Source: Varroa destructor
Taxonomy: Eukaryota > Arthropoda > Arachnida > Mesostigmata > Varroidae
NCBI RefSeq assembly: GCF_002443255.2
Contig: NW_019211455.1
Location: 29,028,239 to 29,092,238, forward strand
Direction: 5' to 3'
Length of the DNA: 64,000 nucleotides
Each line of letters begins with the position of its first letter. Position 1 is the stretch's first letter. The notes below the pieces were generated by a model that ran no database searches, was not told the DNA's origin, and saw nothing but the letters and a program-made list of their open reading frames with translations. This document shows, piece after piece, positions 12,798-26,000 of this stretch. The position numbers were made by a program, and so were the translations under genes.

Positions 12798-15700
12798 CAT
12801 TTACGATGCCGATTTAGCGAGCCTCTCTAAACTATCTACTTTGCCGCACCATTCTAGTGAATTACAGCGACCAACGGAACGGTTCTGTTGTTTTTGAGTG
12901 TAATGATACTGATACTAGTAGAAGCTGATGATGGAACACACTTCAGCCATATCAACTCGGTTATCACCATCAGAATTATCATAGCCATCGAAAAGAAAAT
13001 AAACACTCGTACGACCAACACTGGCTTACATGGGTTGGCTCAGAGTGTCACAGAGCAGAACGATATGATCCTGTTGTTATCCCTACTGATTTCTGATGGT
13101 TTCCCTACTGATGATCGTTGATTTTATTAATAAGGCAGCGATGATGAATGTATGTATGTGTATAACTTGACTGGGGGGGGCCGATGTATTGTTGGTGGAC
13201 TGTTCTGTGGCTAAAAATTTGTACAGACGTTGTGCGCGTTTCGGTGTGTATGCACATGTGTCCATGGATATCCGGCGATTTCGTCGCTACTCGCCGCCAT
13301 TGACGTTGGCTCATGTCTGCCAGCCTATCTGTTGTTTCTGTAAGCTGATTTTGGTGCCTCGCACAACTGGTCTACATAACGCGACTAACTACTGCTGCGT
13401 TCTATTCGTAATAGTAGCGATACGGTAGAAGTAGATGGTGTTGTGTTGGCTAGCGAAGGGGGCGTCACCGGATTCGAGGAGGATCCGCTGTGGTCCTGGC
13501 ACACGTGGGCATCATCGCTGTCTAGAAAGCAAGGAAATGATACGGTATGACGACCGTTCGCCGTCCACACACAAGATGTGCCTTTCTTCATATTTTTGTA
13601 GAATAGGCTATCATAGGTAATCATTTATATATACACATGCACAGAATAACGTGAATTGTCTATGTAGCACTGAACATGATAAGATGTCTCTCGCTCACAG
13701 CCGCACTCTCTCATGCTTTGGCCTTTATTAAGACTAGTGAGTCGTTAGGCAGGCCACTTGCACTCGCAGTTGTAGCAGAAGTAACATTAGAGGGAAAAAT
13801 AGTAGTGGTGGCGTCCTCGTGCAGCGATTCCCACCGAGCGGTGTCTGTTCGGCGCCAGGGCGGAAAAGAGATCATGGAAACGCCAGACAGGATAACGGCA
13901 CAATATGCCTGCAATACGTGGTGAAGATGAGGATGTGTCACCGCCGATATTGTGAAAGAGGCACTTATATTGCTGCTATATAGTTACTACAAAAAAGTTA
14001 GTTGGCTGAAAACGACGCGTCAGCGACCCGACGGAGAGATTTCTAGTTTATTATTATTGCCTATGTTCTATTCTAGTAACAAGCAATGGACAGACATCGC
14101 CAGTTGTTGTCACTGCCATTCTATGGTTGTTATTGGTCTGGTTGCGGCCGCTGCTGTTGACGGCGTGGACCAACGAGCTGTTGGCCTGCCAAAAATCGAA
14201 TCAAGCCAAAGTTGACGGTCGAATCGTGAGACGTTCTAGCCTATGGCTCAGTAAGTAATTAGTTGTCTTGTTATTGAATATAAACAAAATCAAATGAATG
14301 TTAAGGTCGAAACGAAAGGTTGCTCTTATAGTCCGGAATACACTGAGAAGAACACGACTAACCGCCTAAAAGTAGGCATAGGTGATATTTTTTTTTTATG
14401 TTACGAGGCACAATGAAGCTGATATTAGTCTTGAAGTTGTCACGCAACTTTTTTCGAAATTGGTACTGACAACCCCTTTGAATTTCCATGTTTCTAAAAG
14501 CTTATTTTGTCGATGCTGGCGTTTCTGACGGAGTAGACGTTCTCGATGGTTATGTTTCAACGGAGTTGAATATACTGATTCGCTGAGTCAGCTTATGTTC
14601 AAATGTTTTTGCCGTAATCTCCGTAACTGGAACTCTGTTATTGCCTCTTTTTCCTTTAACCCTTTAATAATCCCATGGCGCTAAGTCATCGACTTACGAT
14701 AATTTTGTGGCTCGTTCGAGACTCTTATGCATCGACTTCAAGCTGCAAACATAATCAGTGACGCTACGATGCCTTACAGAGCAGTGCTTTAACAACGATG
14801 CTGGGCAATGTCGCCACCTCGAAGTAGTTATGGCGCAGATGGGAACTCCAATTATGACTCGAAGCAAAAAAGGAACCATTCTATAGGGGCAGGCATAGCA
14901 GATGGTGTTTGTTATCTCAAGCGCTAGGATTCGTCATTGTGACTGAATTGACTCACGAATGAAGTGGGGGATGCTGAAATTACATATGGTCAAGATATTG
15001 GTCACGAACGATATGAACAACACGAATAGGAAGCATACCCTCCTCGGGTGGAGGAAAGAAATGCAACAAAATGAAACCAGGAGAAAACGAAAAAAAATAT
15101 TAAGTTATAGACTATATAGGAGACCCGAAAAGCTTTGCGTTTTTTAGATAATGCGAGAATCCAAGTCAACGGCGTCTTCCCGCTACCACTGGTCTGTATG
15201 TCTTGGTGCTGCAAGGCCAAGCAGGATAACTCAAAAATAGATCGACGAAGACATTAGCAAACACAGATCCATCGAGAAAGTGGGAGAGGTCTAAGAGAAC
15301 ATGGCGCCATGTATAAGCATTTGATGATATGATCCAATGACGATGCTGATAGTACTAGTGATCGTAAAGGGAAGGGCCAGAACTCGGTCGATGAAACAAT
15401 TCGAGCAGGCCCGTTTCTGAGAGTGACTATGCTGGCTCTAGCAGGGTTCCACGGGTAGCTGAACATCGTCAGCGGCTGGAACAGAATCAGCCCGAGTTGG
15501 TTAAATTGATTGTTAGCGAATCTCGGCAAAACGCATACAGCAAGCCAGCATGCCGCCGTGCTAGTGGCTCGATCGGTAGGGGACAGAGCACAGTGGCACC
15601 ACCGGGCGAATGGGCTTGGGTCTGTTTGAGAAAGCTCTAGCTGGCGTCGTCGACAGATGGTGTGAGTCTTATTGTTTTAGGGGTGTAAGTAGTTGCAGCA

Positions 15701-15838
15701 GCGACGACGATGGCACAGTGAAAGGATGGTGGGCTTGCCCAACCGAGGTCGAGGCCGTACCAAGCACAAGTCCGTGGATCCGTCGTCTTAGTCTCTGTGC
15801 GGTATTATTCAGAATCGCCTAACGCCTGTAAATTCAGC

Positions 15839-15840
<2 letters not shown>
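12798..15840. other. Non-coding stretch, no gene seen
   Basis: No gene recognised. Present are a short direct repeat (CCCTACTGAT at 13081 and 13103), a run of eight G at 13173-13180, a run of ten T at 14388-14397 and scattered AT-rich patches. One 82-codon ATG frame at 13676-13924 (+) begins with a mildly hydrophobic stretch but has no recognisable domain or splice context. Confidence 0.6.

Positions 15841-15867
<27 letters not shown>
15841..15867. repeat. (GT)13 dinucleotide microsatellite
   Basis: Twenty-seven bases of uninterrupted alternating GT, preceded by CAT and followed by CAACTT. This is the longest perfect GT run in the window and is likely length-variable. It lies in non-coding sequence. 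Confidence 0.95.
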
Positions 15868-15869
<2 letters not shown>

Positions 15870-16044
15870 ACTTCGAAAAGGAAATAGAGAGACGGTCGTA
15901 GGGATGAGCGTCTTCGTGGTAGTAGTAGTGGTGGGGCAGCGGAGCCGAAGGCGTCGAGAAATTGAAACTTCCGCGATATTAACGACGAGATACATGGGGA
16001 AAACAGAGTTTTGGTGGGCACTCGTTGTTTAGTTGATTAGTCGA

Positions 16045-16070
16045 GCGGGCGGGCGGGCTGGCTGCCTGCC
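16045..16070. repeat. GGGC/GGCT/GCCT tetranucleotide run
   Basis: Three GGGC units pass into CTGG and then GCCT units within 26 bases. Similar imperfect four-base runs recur at about 20860-20872, 22988-23007, 39692-39709 and 58824-58848. Confidence 0.75.
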
Positions 16071-16215
16071 GTCATTGGCGAGGCACTCGTGCGCGAGTCC
16101 GTTTATTCGCGTGGAGTCACGAGATTTGCATATTCCTCCTTTAACACAACCAACAACATTCATTTCGCGGACTGTATCACATCGCCATTCACCATATACT
16201 GCTACAACCACGAAC

Positions 16216-16358
16216 ATCTCTGTCTCGCTCTATCTCCTTCATACACACTATATCCTATTCTCTGGTTCTTTTTCATCCATCTTTCTCTCTCTCCGTCCTC
16301 TTTTCATTTCTCTTGTCTTCGCTCTTCTCTCTCTCACTTTCGCCTATTCTCTCACTTA
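16216..16358. repeat. Long polypyrimidine tract
   Basis: About 140 bases are dominated by C and T on the + strand, with TCTC and TTTC runs and only scattered purines. It could be a low-complexity remnant or a very long splice-acceptor tract, but no convincing AG-bounded exon follows directly. Mirror-like TC runs of this sort can form triplex DNA; that is inference. Confidence 0.7.
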
Positions 16359-17298
16359 CGCCAACTGACTGCTATTGCGCCAAAAGACACCACACACAAG
16401 CATGTGCTCACAAACTGACACTCGTTCCGCTATGCCTCAGAAAGCTTCTTGGATATGCTGGGAGCTGGCAGTGAAGTGTGACTGAACGCTGTTCTGCACT
16501 CTTTTCTACCATAACGAAAATGAAGTCGTGGCACCAAGAGGAACCGAGAAAGGAGCAGCAGCGTCGGCAACGACCTCCGCGTTTGGCAGTAGCTCCTACC
16601 AAAGAGTCAGAGTTGATTTCGTTTGCATTTTTCCTTTGTTCCGTCCCCTTTGCTTTTCTTTCGAAACGACGCCTTCGATGGTTTCCTTTACTTCCCATTG
16701 CGGCTGTTGGCGCTGCTTGCCCATCCGCTTGCGGTTTGCCTGCTGCTGGATCGACGCTCGCACTTAGTCGTCGAGAAAGGATTATAGAAACTATACCAGA
16801 GTAAAGACTTCTACCTATTTGTTTTACGTAACGCAAGTCTGTCTTGATTGTTCATCGGCGAGTAATAAGGCTCTGCTCGTTGTTTGTAACGCTACTGCTA
16901 ACACTGCCGTTGTTTCAAACCCACTCAACGATCCAGTGGAACGTGTCTAACGAGACCTACATATATAGTTAATTAGTTTTTGCCGTAAACACGTGCACCG
17001 AACCATGCGTGAGCCCATCCGTTCTGTTGATTTGCCACGGCTAAGACGATGCGCGAACTGATTGTTCCCTGTCTGACAGGATCTTCGTGACAGCGCCGCA
17101 TGCGCGGTCTTAGGCCCTCGTGCAGGATCACAGCAAGTATATGTGCCCTGTGTTCCGTGGCATGAGCAGAGCCATGGACCGACCGGTATCGAGGTGTCTC
17201 CACTCGCGCGTTTTATGACCGACCGGTTGTGCTTCAAACGCGCTATTCTATGTGCTTTATGGTATCATGCAATCGTTCTTCGTCAACAACAACGAAAG

Positions 17299-17325
17299 CA
17301 GCGGCGGCGGCGACGGCGGCAGCAG
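17299..17325. repeat. CGG/CAG triplet run
   Basis: An imperfect run of CGG with CAG and CGA variants, 27 bases long. It would read as poly-Ala, poly-Arg or poly-Gly depending on frame, but no exon boundaries support translation. Confidence 0.75.
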
Positions 17326-18387
17326 TTACTCCACTGCTCTGTATAGCTATTCTTTTTCTGTGCAAAATTACACCCAATTTTGCCGGTTTTTATCTATCTG
17401 CATTTTCTGCCTCGTTCCCTATTTAAATCCTGCCATAATTGCATCATATCGCTCGATTTTGGTCTCGTACAATGAGATGTCATAGAATCTTTTTCTCTGT
17501 TCATTTATTTCGCGCCGTCTGGCGGCGTTTGGTGTAGTTGCTATTGTCAGGTTAATTTCTATTATCACGGTTCCGCTACATTAGAATCAACTGACGCTAA
17601 CCCACTCGACCATGACTCTCAGATAAATATTTGATCCTTCGCTCTCACACATGCCTCTTATTAACGGCAACTGGTCGCCGTAGTATCGAATAAGTATGGT
17701 GTAAGTGTGTGAGTTTACGTATGAAACTTCGTATAAACATAGTTATTTAGATATGTAACAGGGAGTCAGACTTGTCTGTGTAGGTGCTACTATTGCCAGA
17801 TCGGAGACCGAATATTCGATTGGATCATCGCATGCCAATCGCAGAGAAATAGTTAATTGAGTCTCTTATTTTTATGTATGGATCGGTTTTAGTTTGATCG
17901 CTTGAGAGATGTTCTCGTGCCAATCGACAAGCTGCCAGTCCGAATAGACTGCGTAACACTATCCAGTCGGCATCAGTACTACACAAGAGCTATGTTACAT
18001 ATGACATATACGTACGCAACGGCAATCGCTCCTCGCTCTTGCAGTCTCTTTCCGTCCGTTGCCGTTATTCGTGATGAAAGAATCGCGCCGTTGATCGCTG
18101 TCTTCTTTTTGTCATTTACTTACGGTGGCGATGGCGACGTCAAAGTTGGCAGCGTAACAGTATTTACTCGCCAGCGGTGCCGTTCAATGCCGCAAAGTCG
18201 GTCGCTTGAATCTAATTTCAATGACTGTTTGACTGTAGGGTGCTCCTATAACTGTCATTGCCTTAAATATCATTTTTTCGATTTGTCGAACTTACTCGGA
18301 AAAAGAGGGAGAGGCAGGGAAAAAGGAATGGCATACATTAATACATATTTGTCCCTTTTCTTCCGCCTCTATCCCTTATCTCCCTTC

Positions 18388-18813
18388 TTATTTCTTTCGG
18401 AGTTGAACCTCCAACCTCGAACCTCGTTCTTCGGCTGACTCAGTTAGGGGTTCGTCGTGCTCTTGTACTGCTCGCCGCCTGCTTTCGTCCGACGCGGCGT
18501 CTGGTATGCGTGAACGTTTCTTGCAATGGGCAGAGGTGCCAGAGCTGGGGGCCAGGGGCTGGTTAGGGCACCTCTTCTCCTCTTCGTAACTTCTCCAGGC
18601 CTTCTCGGTTTCGCCTCTGAAGTTTGCTCTCTCTGCTACCGGCTCGTGTGCGCTGGCCTTTTCGTTCTGACTGAAGCCCACTTTTTCCCACTGCTCTCCC
18701 ATTCTTTTTCTATTACTCTCTGGCCGAGACTTTTCGCTTCTTCGAGACGAACGGCCAGCGGTCGTTGCGAATCCGGCCACACCGTGCTCACTGCGCTGGC
18801 ATTTGTTTTCCAT
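18388..18813 (-). CDS. Doubtful 141-residue ORF, hydrophilic
   Basis: An ATG-initiated frame of 141 codons on the - strand. The predicted chain is very rich in Glu, Arg, Ser and Lys, with no hydrophobic core and no known motif, so it would be disordered if made. The composition follows directly from the purine-rich - strand of this stretch, which lowers stop frequency, and the opposite strand is open over the same bases. Length is within chance expectation for 64 kb. No flanking splice signals were found. I do not recognise it. Confidence 0.08.
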   Translation of the reverse strand: MENKCQRSEHGVAGFATTAGRSSRRSEKSRPESNRKRMGEQWEKVGFSQNEKASAHEPVAERANFRGETEKAWRSYEEEKRCPNQPLAPSSGTSAHCKKRSRIPDAASDESRRRAVQEHDEPLTESAEERGSRLEVQLRKK

Positions 18814-18920
18814 CTAATATTGAAGATTGCCGCGTCCCTTCTCGGAGGCACCACGTTTTTAGTCCCTTTGCTCTTTCTTTTTTCTGAGGTAGAAAGATAT
18901 TCGCGATGGTAGTGAATATC

Positions 18921-18938
18921 ATCGTCGTCGTCGTCGTT
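18921..18938. repeat. (GTC/ATC)n triplet run
   Basis: Six ATC/GTC triplets in a row, directly visible. It is one of many dispersed triplet runs in the window. Confidence 0.75.
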
Positions 18939-20017
18939 GTCCTTCGAGTTGGTGACAATTGGGGATAACTGTTAGGTTTCGGCTCCCGGTTTCTCGGGCT
19001 GCTTTCGAAATGACTCGGCTATAGCTGTGCGTTGCCGTTAGTTTCACCAGTAACAACGGAAGCCTGCTACCGGCTGAAATGTGGAGGGTGACCACTCGTC
19101 ACTCCGAACGGACAGACACCGTCGAACTATGTCGCCAAAACTGGGCGAGCTAGCCAGATGGATGGCTGGCCGGCTGGCGCAGTTTTCGGCCCGGGGGGGC
19201 TAACGTGCAATCCCCCGTGGAGACGCAACCATGGAACAGACAGTGGTTATTGCCACTGCTGGAATTTGCAGCTGATTCGGGTACGACAGCTTGCATGGCA
19301 GCAGTCAGTGCTTACTGCCTAGTATCTACCAGAACCTTCACGGCTTCCTGATGCTGCCTCGCTCCCTGATGGCTCGCTGGGCCTATCCCAGAACGGGTCA
19401 TCACAAGAGAGATTTCGTCATTTGTACTTCTGCTGGCTGGGTGCCGCTGCCTTGTCCTGGTTCTGTTCCCTTAACTCCGCTTACACGCGAACGGTAGTCC
19501 TAAGTTAGGGATCTCAGTGATTCTGCTTACGTAGCTTGCTGATCTACTATTAGAATTTAAAAGTTCAATTCAAATAATGTGGCAGTCACAGTCATGGTAT
19601 GTCGCCTGTATGGGTGTGTATGCAATATGCGTATATTATTGTATATAGAGTAGAAGTATGTGTATAGTAATTTAATAACATATTACTCTATCGTTGGGGT
19701 CGTCGCGTTTCTGTATTGCAGTGACTCTACAGTAGAATATCGTTGGGCGGGCGTTTGGTACTTGCTTTTAGCAGTGATTTACTCGACGGCGGACTCCCTC
19801 GACCTCTTACATGTTCAAATTCAAATTGAGATGAATTGAACGAAGTAATCTCTGGCAGATAGAATAGCGCTACGAAGTCCACTGGGTTAGCACCGTAGCG
19901 CCACCAACCCCATTGTTCCATTTTGTTCTTCTCCGTGTCTGTCCGACTGCCTCACACGGCAACGGCGGGACACATCGACGATAAATTTGAAAGGATTATC
20001 TTTCTTCTCTGCCTTAA

Positions 20018-20033
20018 CAGCAGCAGCAGCAGT
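20018..20033. repeat. Short (CAG)n run
   Basis: Five CAG units following CTTAACAG. The run sits at the start of an open frame reaching 20412, but that frame begins at TTG, overlaps an equally long frame on the other strand, and shows no domain. Confidence 0.75.
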
Positions 20034-23000
20034 AGTTCCAGGTGCTATGCTTATCCGTCGGCTGCCTAGCTCGCTATATATTGCGTTTTTATTCGTGGCT
20101 GATGCTGCCGGAGTAATGCATTCCATGTCGAATCCACGATTTTTCGATTGGGGTCGACACACGGGCAAGGGCAGTGTATTCACTGTAGAGAGCCACGGGC
20201 AAACCGGCCAACAAATTAAAGGGTTGGACTTGGCCCGTTTAGCTGCTCCTACCTGTTTCTCTCCTACCGTTTTTCTTCGGACGTTAGACGTTGAGTCTAA
20301 TGAAACCATCCGTGTAAGAGTTTCGCAGGCACCTCAGAATTTCACAGTTTCGGGATTTCAACTTCGTCACCTTTCGGACGATACGTCTGCACAATCCGTG
20401 CGAACTTCTTAGGCTTGAGAACCCCCTAAGAAAGTCAAACTTCAAGGAAACATGGGATAATATTAGTGTGTATCGGAGAGTGGGAGTAAAAGAATCGGGC
20501 ATGCCGCCAGTCAGCTTCTTTTACATCCAGCTATCTAGTCACTTTGCACACGCCTTTAATAGCTTCTATCGCTCCGTCCGTTTTTTGGAGCAGGACTTCG
20601 TTGCCTTGTTCTGGCTCCGCTTGTTGGTTTGACGTTGTCGCCGCCGCAGCCGAAATCATTGTCAGCCAGCGCCGAGAGCAGTAGCAGCGGCTGTGTTCAA
20701 CTCAGCTGGCCAATATCGCTGTTGTGGCTGCGGCGTACGGCGCCTTCGCGAACGAACGTGACAGCGCATGCAGGATCTGTAGTCTTGACTGCAGTACTTG
20801 TTTGGACGTCGCTGGATTGGACTCGCGTCACAACGACCGTACTTAGAGCATGCGACCGAGCCAGCCAGCCAGTCTGTGTACTCTGCCGCACAGCTCGAAA
20901 CTCCACAATGGCCTTTCCGTACACATTGATTCCAGGCAGCTACGTATCTTCATTTCTCGCTGCTGTTCACCCGTTAGCACTTTTATTTGCTGTGTCTTCC
21001 CGCCCGACTACGTGCGCCTCTCCATGCACATATACGACCCGCTGCAATTGTCATAGATTGGGCCATGTGCACCGTTAGCAGTAGCGTCGACAGCCTCGCG
21101 TCGTTCAACACATTGGCAGAGATCGCTAGCTAGAAGATTTCATAACTCAGAGACGAAGAGCGTATTTGTATTTAAGAATTGAACTGGAAAGTTATATGCG
21201 TGCGTTTGGCTCGAGCTTCTCTCTAGTCGAGGTTGTTGTTGTTAGTGCCAAGGGCGAAGACGACAAAATGGCCGTTGTGGCAATGCGTGCCTACGACTGG
21301 CTATGTGCGAACGGACGCTTGTCCCTCTGTGTTTGCGTTAAAAGCTCACTCCAATACGATGCTGCCTTCAGTTCTACTTATGCATTTTCTGTGTGGCTGC
21401 TGTTGATATTGGAACCGTAGTCAGCATCATTAGCATCACCGTCACTGAAGTCATTGTCATTACTAGCTAAAACTTGTCTCTGGGCACTTCTCCGTGCCGT
21501 GCTCCGTATAACATGATGAACAACTAAGCTCGATTGAACAGACTAAGACTTTAGTGCAGCTACCGCACCGTCGGAGCGTTTTACGTCGTCCAGTATGCGT
21601 TGGTGACAATCCGTCATGGCTTCCTCACTGTGCAGTTGTCTACGTTTTGCCAGATAGTTGAAAAAAAGTTGTAGTACAATTACAATACTAGCTGTTCGCT
21701 TTCGGCTATACTCATTGTTGTTCTACAGTAATTGAAAAGAAGATCTACCAAACGAAGAAGGAAAATCCTTGGTTGATAAACGAACAAAGCGCTAGCGACA
21801 CGACCAGCAACAGAAGTGTTGCTTCAATCCTCTCGGCGATGCGAAGCGGCAGTGAGCAGAACGGGACTTCAATTGCCAATGCCCTCCATCCACTCACACT
21901 AGCATTCGCAAATGGGGGAGTAACGAGGCAATTGTGATGTTCTTTTGATGCTGTTGCTAGGACGAGGTGCCTGTCGCAACGCTAGAGTTGTCGTTATCAG
22001 TTTTCGTGTTCGCTGGCTGACCTCCGTATTTATGTCACCAAACGATAAATTGCATTTGGTCAATGTAGATTCAGATAAAAATTCCCTTTACGGATTCCTT
22101 TTTTCCGCCTGTTTTCTTACCTTTCATGTTAAGTGGCTTGAAAGGTTAAGCAAGCAATTATGCACACTCGTAAGGGTTATATGTCGTTATCTTTTGGCAA
22201 ATTTCTATAAACAGGTGAAGGACAATGCCCAGCGTGTCCCCTTACCATTAAATGCCAGAGTGGCAAAAGAAAAGTCTTCATGACTAGTTATTCCTAGCTA
22301 ACTTGCGCACGATTCCGTACAGCCATAAAATCAACAGCAACCTAAAAGTGCATGCTACATTCGTTTGAAAGTTCATTAAGCATTTTTCGAAATGTTGATC
22401 TCTGTTTTTCTGCGGTGTCGTCAATCCGAGCTGACTTTGCGCAAGCCATTGCCTCCCTGCTGCGTTCAATTGGCAGCTCGTCAGCGAGGGCGCGGCTAGA
22501 GTTCAAAGCTGGCATTACCTTCGCTCGTGCGAATAAATTCAGGGGTTGCGCTCGGAGGTAGGAAAAGGTTGCGTCACGGCCATAGAAAGACGAGGTTTTC
22601 TGAATTTTCTTCCTGTATGTCATGATGGGCGCCGCTTTTGTCGTATGGAACATGATTCACTATGTCGTGGAGCACTATGAGCGAGACATACAAGTACACA
22701 TAGTCCGCCGTTTGTCGACTAACCGAGCGGTCGCCCGTGAGAAGCAGATGGGAGGTGGGTGTTCTGGGTGGAGTAATTGCTTAGGGTACACTACTAGTTA
22801 CCTCGACCATTACTGCTACCCCGTTGCGACAGCGGCCATCAACAAGCCACAGAGAGGGCCACAGGATTCTGCGATGTGCGGCGGCAGTAGCTTCAGCGTC
22901 AGCGGCGAGTAGGGGCTACCTGTCTGTACTAGCGTCTGGGGGGTCGCTCTTGGCTAGGAAGGCGAAATGTACGAGACTTGAGAGCGATAGACAGACGGAC

Positions 23001-26000
23001 GGACGGCCAGGTCGTAAATAAGGGAAGGCAATATTGTAGCGTTGCTCGGGCAGCAGGCTGACACGCTGGCCGTACCGATCTTGCTGCCGCCATGCAGAGA
23101 AACGAAGGGGCTAACTCCTATGGGGTTTGCATATTCCACACATTGTTTGAGCCAGTTACTCTGTTCCTACGCCTGCAGGTTTGTCTTGTCCAATGACTGA
23201 CTACGTTACTCAGTGTGAGCAATGCTTCTGCCCGAGATTTGATGATAGGCAGCTGGAAAACTACCGAAGTAACAGGCAGAGCAAAACAGAGCGGCAATAT
23301 AAGCGTGTTTACCGGTATCCGATGCGTATGCTTAGTTATTTCGTGCTGCGATACAGCGCTTTCCGTGTGTGCATGAAAACTTTCTGAATCCGGCTTGGCT
23401 GCCACTTGGGCTTGTCAACCCAGTTTATTAGCGGAGCAATGTCAGCCAAGGTAACCGCGATAGAAAACTGTTTCCATCTTTAACGGGTCATTGCCGTTGG
23501 CTGGGTTGATTAGATGACGATTTGCGGGTCCGCGGCATTAAGCGCACGAGCAAACGCATCTGAGGTCCGGGATCAAGATGGATCCCTTGTCTGGTATTGT
23601 GATCGTCCTCCGTACGGCTGCTGGTGTTTTCCGTTGGTTTGTTGGATCGCACTAGGCAGAATTAGCGGCGGTAGAACCCGAAACTGCCAGACAGCAGTGT
23701 TGCAAGGGTATGCGTAAAACTTTTTACGCAGTCCATTCGACGGAACTCGTCATCTCATCACCATTCGTAGTAGCAGCACCATTGTTGGCGTCTGTGAGAG
23801 TCGTTGTACCGAAGCCTGTGGTCCTTTTTTGTACAGCGCTATCATCATCAGCAACAGTAGAATCAACAGAAGCTGATTGAATACCTTGTATGTATGCATG
23901 CTTAGGGATGTTTGGGTCGTCTGCACCGGCCGAGGGCCTGCTGGTCGATTTATCTACTCGCTGTGGTTCTATCCGGCCGTCGCTACGAATAACGCATACT
24001 GCCAGCCCGTGGCTACTGGCGATCATCCGCCTCGGCGATAGCGGCAGCAGAAGTCAACCACCAGCCACAACTCTCTGTGTGCCTTTGTTCCTTTTGGTCA
24101 CTGCTGAAGGGTAGTCTGGTAGAAGGCCGCCACTAGCCGCCTCCCTCTGCGTTTGGGTGAAGGATAAAGATGATTCGGTAGCGCTTTTTGGTTCGAGATG
24201 ACCGAATGGCAATGCAGCAACATCGGCAGCCAGCGCAGGAAACGAAGGCTAGCGAAAAGAAGTCGCCGAACGACAAGCGGCTCCTGGCGATTTTCTGGTT
24301 TTTGCTACTGTCGTTGCTTCTGCCAGCTCAGCCCGGCTGAGGAACGACTTCAGACGGATGACCAAGTCAAGTCGGCCGTGGCAACGATTGGGCAGCATAA
24401 ACGATGCCGAGTAGCGGTACCGTCATCGCCGTCGTCGTTGTTATCATTGTTATTGTTTCAACGCTGTTCTGCACACGCAACAGCCGCCAGCCCCTGCCAT
24501 CGGTGCCGCGACTGGCGTCTTTTTTCATGCTGATGGTAGCAACCAGCCGGGCAGTGCTAACTCTAATTGTACTCCACAGCTACAGGGCCTCCTGCTACTA
24601 CCATAGCTACCTTTTCTGTTGTTTTAGCTATACGGAGAAGCTAGCAACAGCTCTTCACACCCTGGAACCGACAGTAGCAATTAGAACGCAACAGCTCAGA
24701 TTGTAGCTGCGCTCCTTCACGGACCTTTTGCGGATCCACTACAGACGAACAACGGACAATCACGAGCGGGTCGGGCCCAGCGGCTCAACTGGACAATAAT
24801 AACGTTGTCGATCACGATAGTTTTGGTCGCGTAGCAGCCAGCCAGTTAAACCGGCTCTACGACATTACGACAACAGAAGTAGCAAGCAACGCAAACTCAA
24901 TGTATTGGGCTACCATCCTTTTGTAAGTATACGCGCATACACAAAGCCATATTATACATACATGCTCTGGCCAGCGTTACCCCCAGACGCTGTTACTGCC
25001 GAAGCGGCTCGGAGAAGTGCTCGTGCCGGGCTTATTGGCGCTCCAGTTTTTGGCCGTCTCTCCGGATCATTGTCTATCCGCGTTCATTCATCGTCCTGTA
25101 GAACGGCATCAGCAACTGTGCTGGATCGTGGGTGTATGTTATTGCGCAACCGTCGTCATCGGCTGTAAGTCAGCTATCTATGTACCTATAGAAGCCGAGT
25201 CGCTCGCTTGCATTGGTTGCTGCCGCGTCACCGGTGATGCGCATGTGCTCCGACGCTATAACGCGTCGTTGAGACAGACAGCGGTCAAATGAAGAGGAAT
25301 GAGAAGCGAGGTGAAAAGAATGAAGAAAAGGGAATAAGATCCGAGGCTCCGGTTCAATGCAATAAGAAAAAGTACAGCAACGTTATAGTTGTCCCGTTGT
25401 AGATTGTGACTTCAATTGCGCAGCCCGTTATACTGCGTTCATTTACTGAACAGCACTACATAGGAAACAGGGGATAAGGGGAGGCAACGCTCCGAACCCG
25501 CCAAACAGCAGCAAAGGGAGTATAACTCGATCCAACTCGACTGCTGCTTTGGATACGGATTCCCCGTCTGAGCTAGCCTCGATGGATTTGCTCCCCAACC
25601 AATAAGCGTCGCGGACAAGCAAATTATACCAATGCGTAGGGCGAGGGGGTGGATCGAGGTACAAGAGCAACAACCATTCTATGCGAGGCGGGCTCGACTG
25701 TAATAGCTGCCCGCTTCGTAGCTAGCAGCGCCAAGCGGGAAAAAAGAACAACGACCGTCGCCACCGAGTGAATGATGACGGCAACATCGGCAGCTTTAGA
25801 TGGCATTGGTCTCTTGATTGTATTTTACTTCTCTTTCTCGTTTGTTCCGTTCAAGTTCTCACAGCTGTACAACACGCACTATCCCTTAGTTATCTCATCT
25901 GGGTGTTTCGCACTTTCGCTTCCTCGTCGCCACCAGCAACGTTCAGCGCCCAATGTCCTCCGTCTTTGCCGCAACATGACTGGTCGGTCTGTCGATCTGC

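Larger units (their letters stand above)
15868..20010. other. Non-coding stretch rich in pyrimidine tracts
   Basis: No gene recognised. The region is richer in long pyrimidine runs (about 16216-16358 and 18340-18400) and in purine/pyrimidine strand asymmetry, which reduces stop codons and creates long chance frames on both strands. The longest of these is 178 codons at 17902-18438 (+), which starts at TTG rather than ATG. CGG/CAG triplets lie at 17299-17325 and GTC triplets at 18921-18938. Confidence 0.55.

Noticed and set aside
17902..18438. Longest open frame, 178 codons, + strand
   Set aside because: It starts at TTG, shows no domain, and is about as long as the longest frame expected by chance at this composition. 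The region is pyrimidine-skewed, which lowers stop frequency.
19887..20412. Two overlapping frames of about 140 codons on opposite strands
   Set aside because: Both are open over the same bases, which points to composition rather than coding. The + frame starts at TTG and neither has a recognisable domain.
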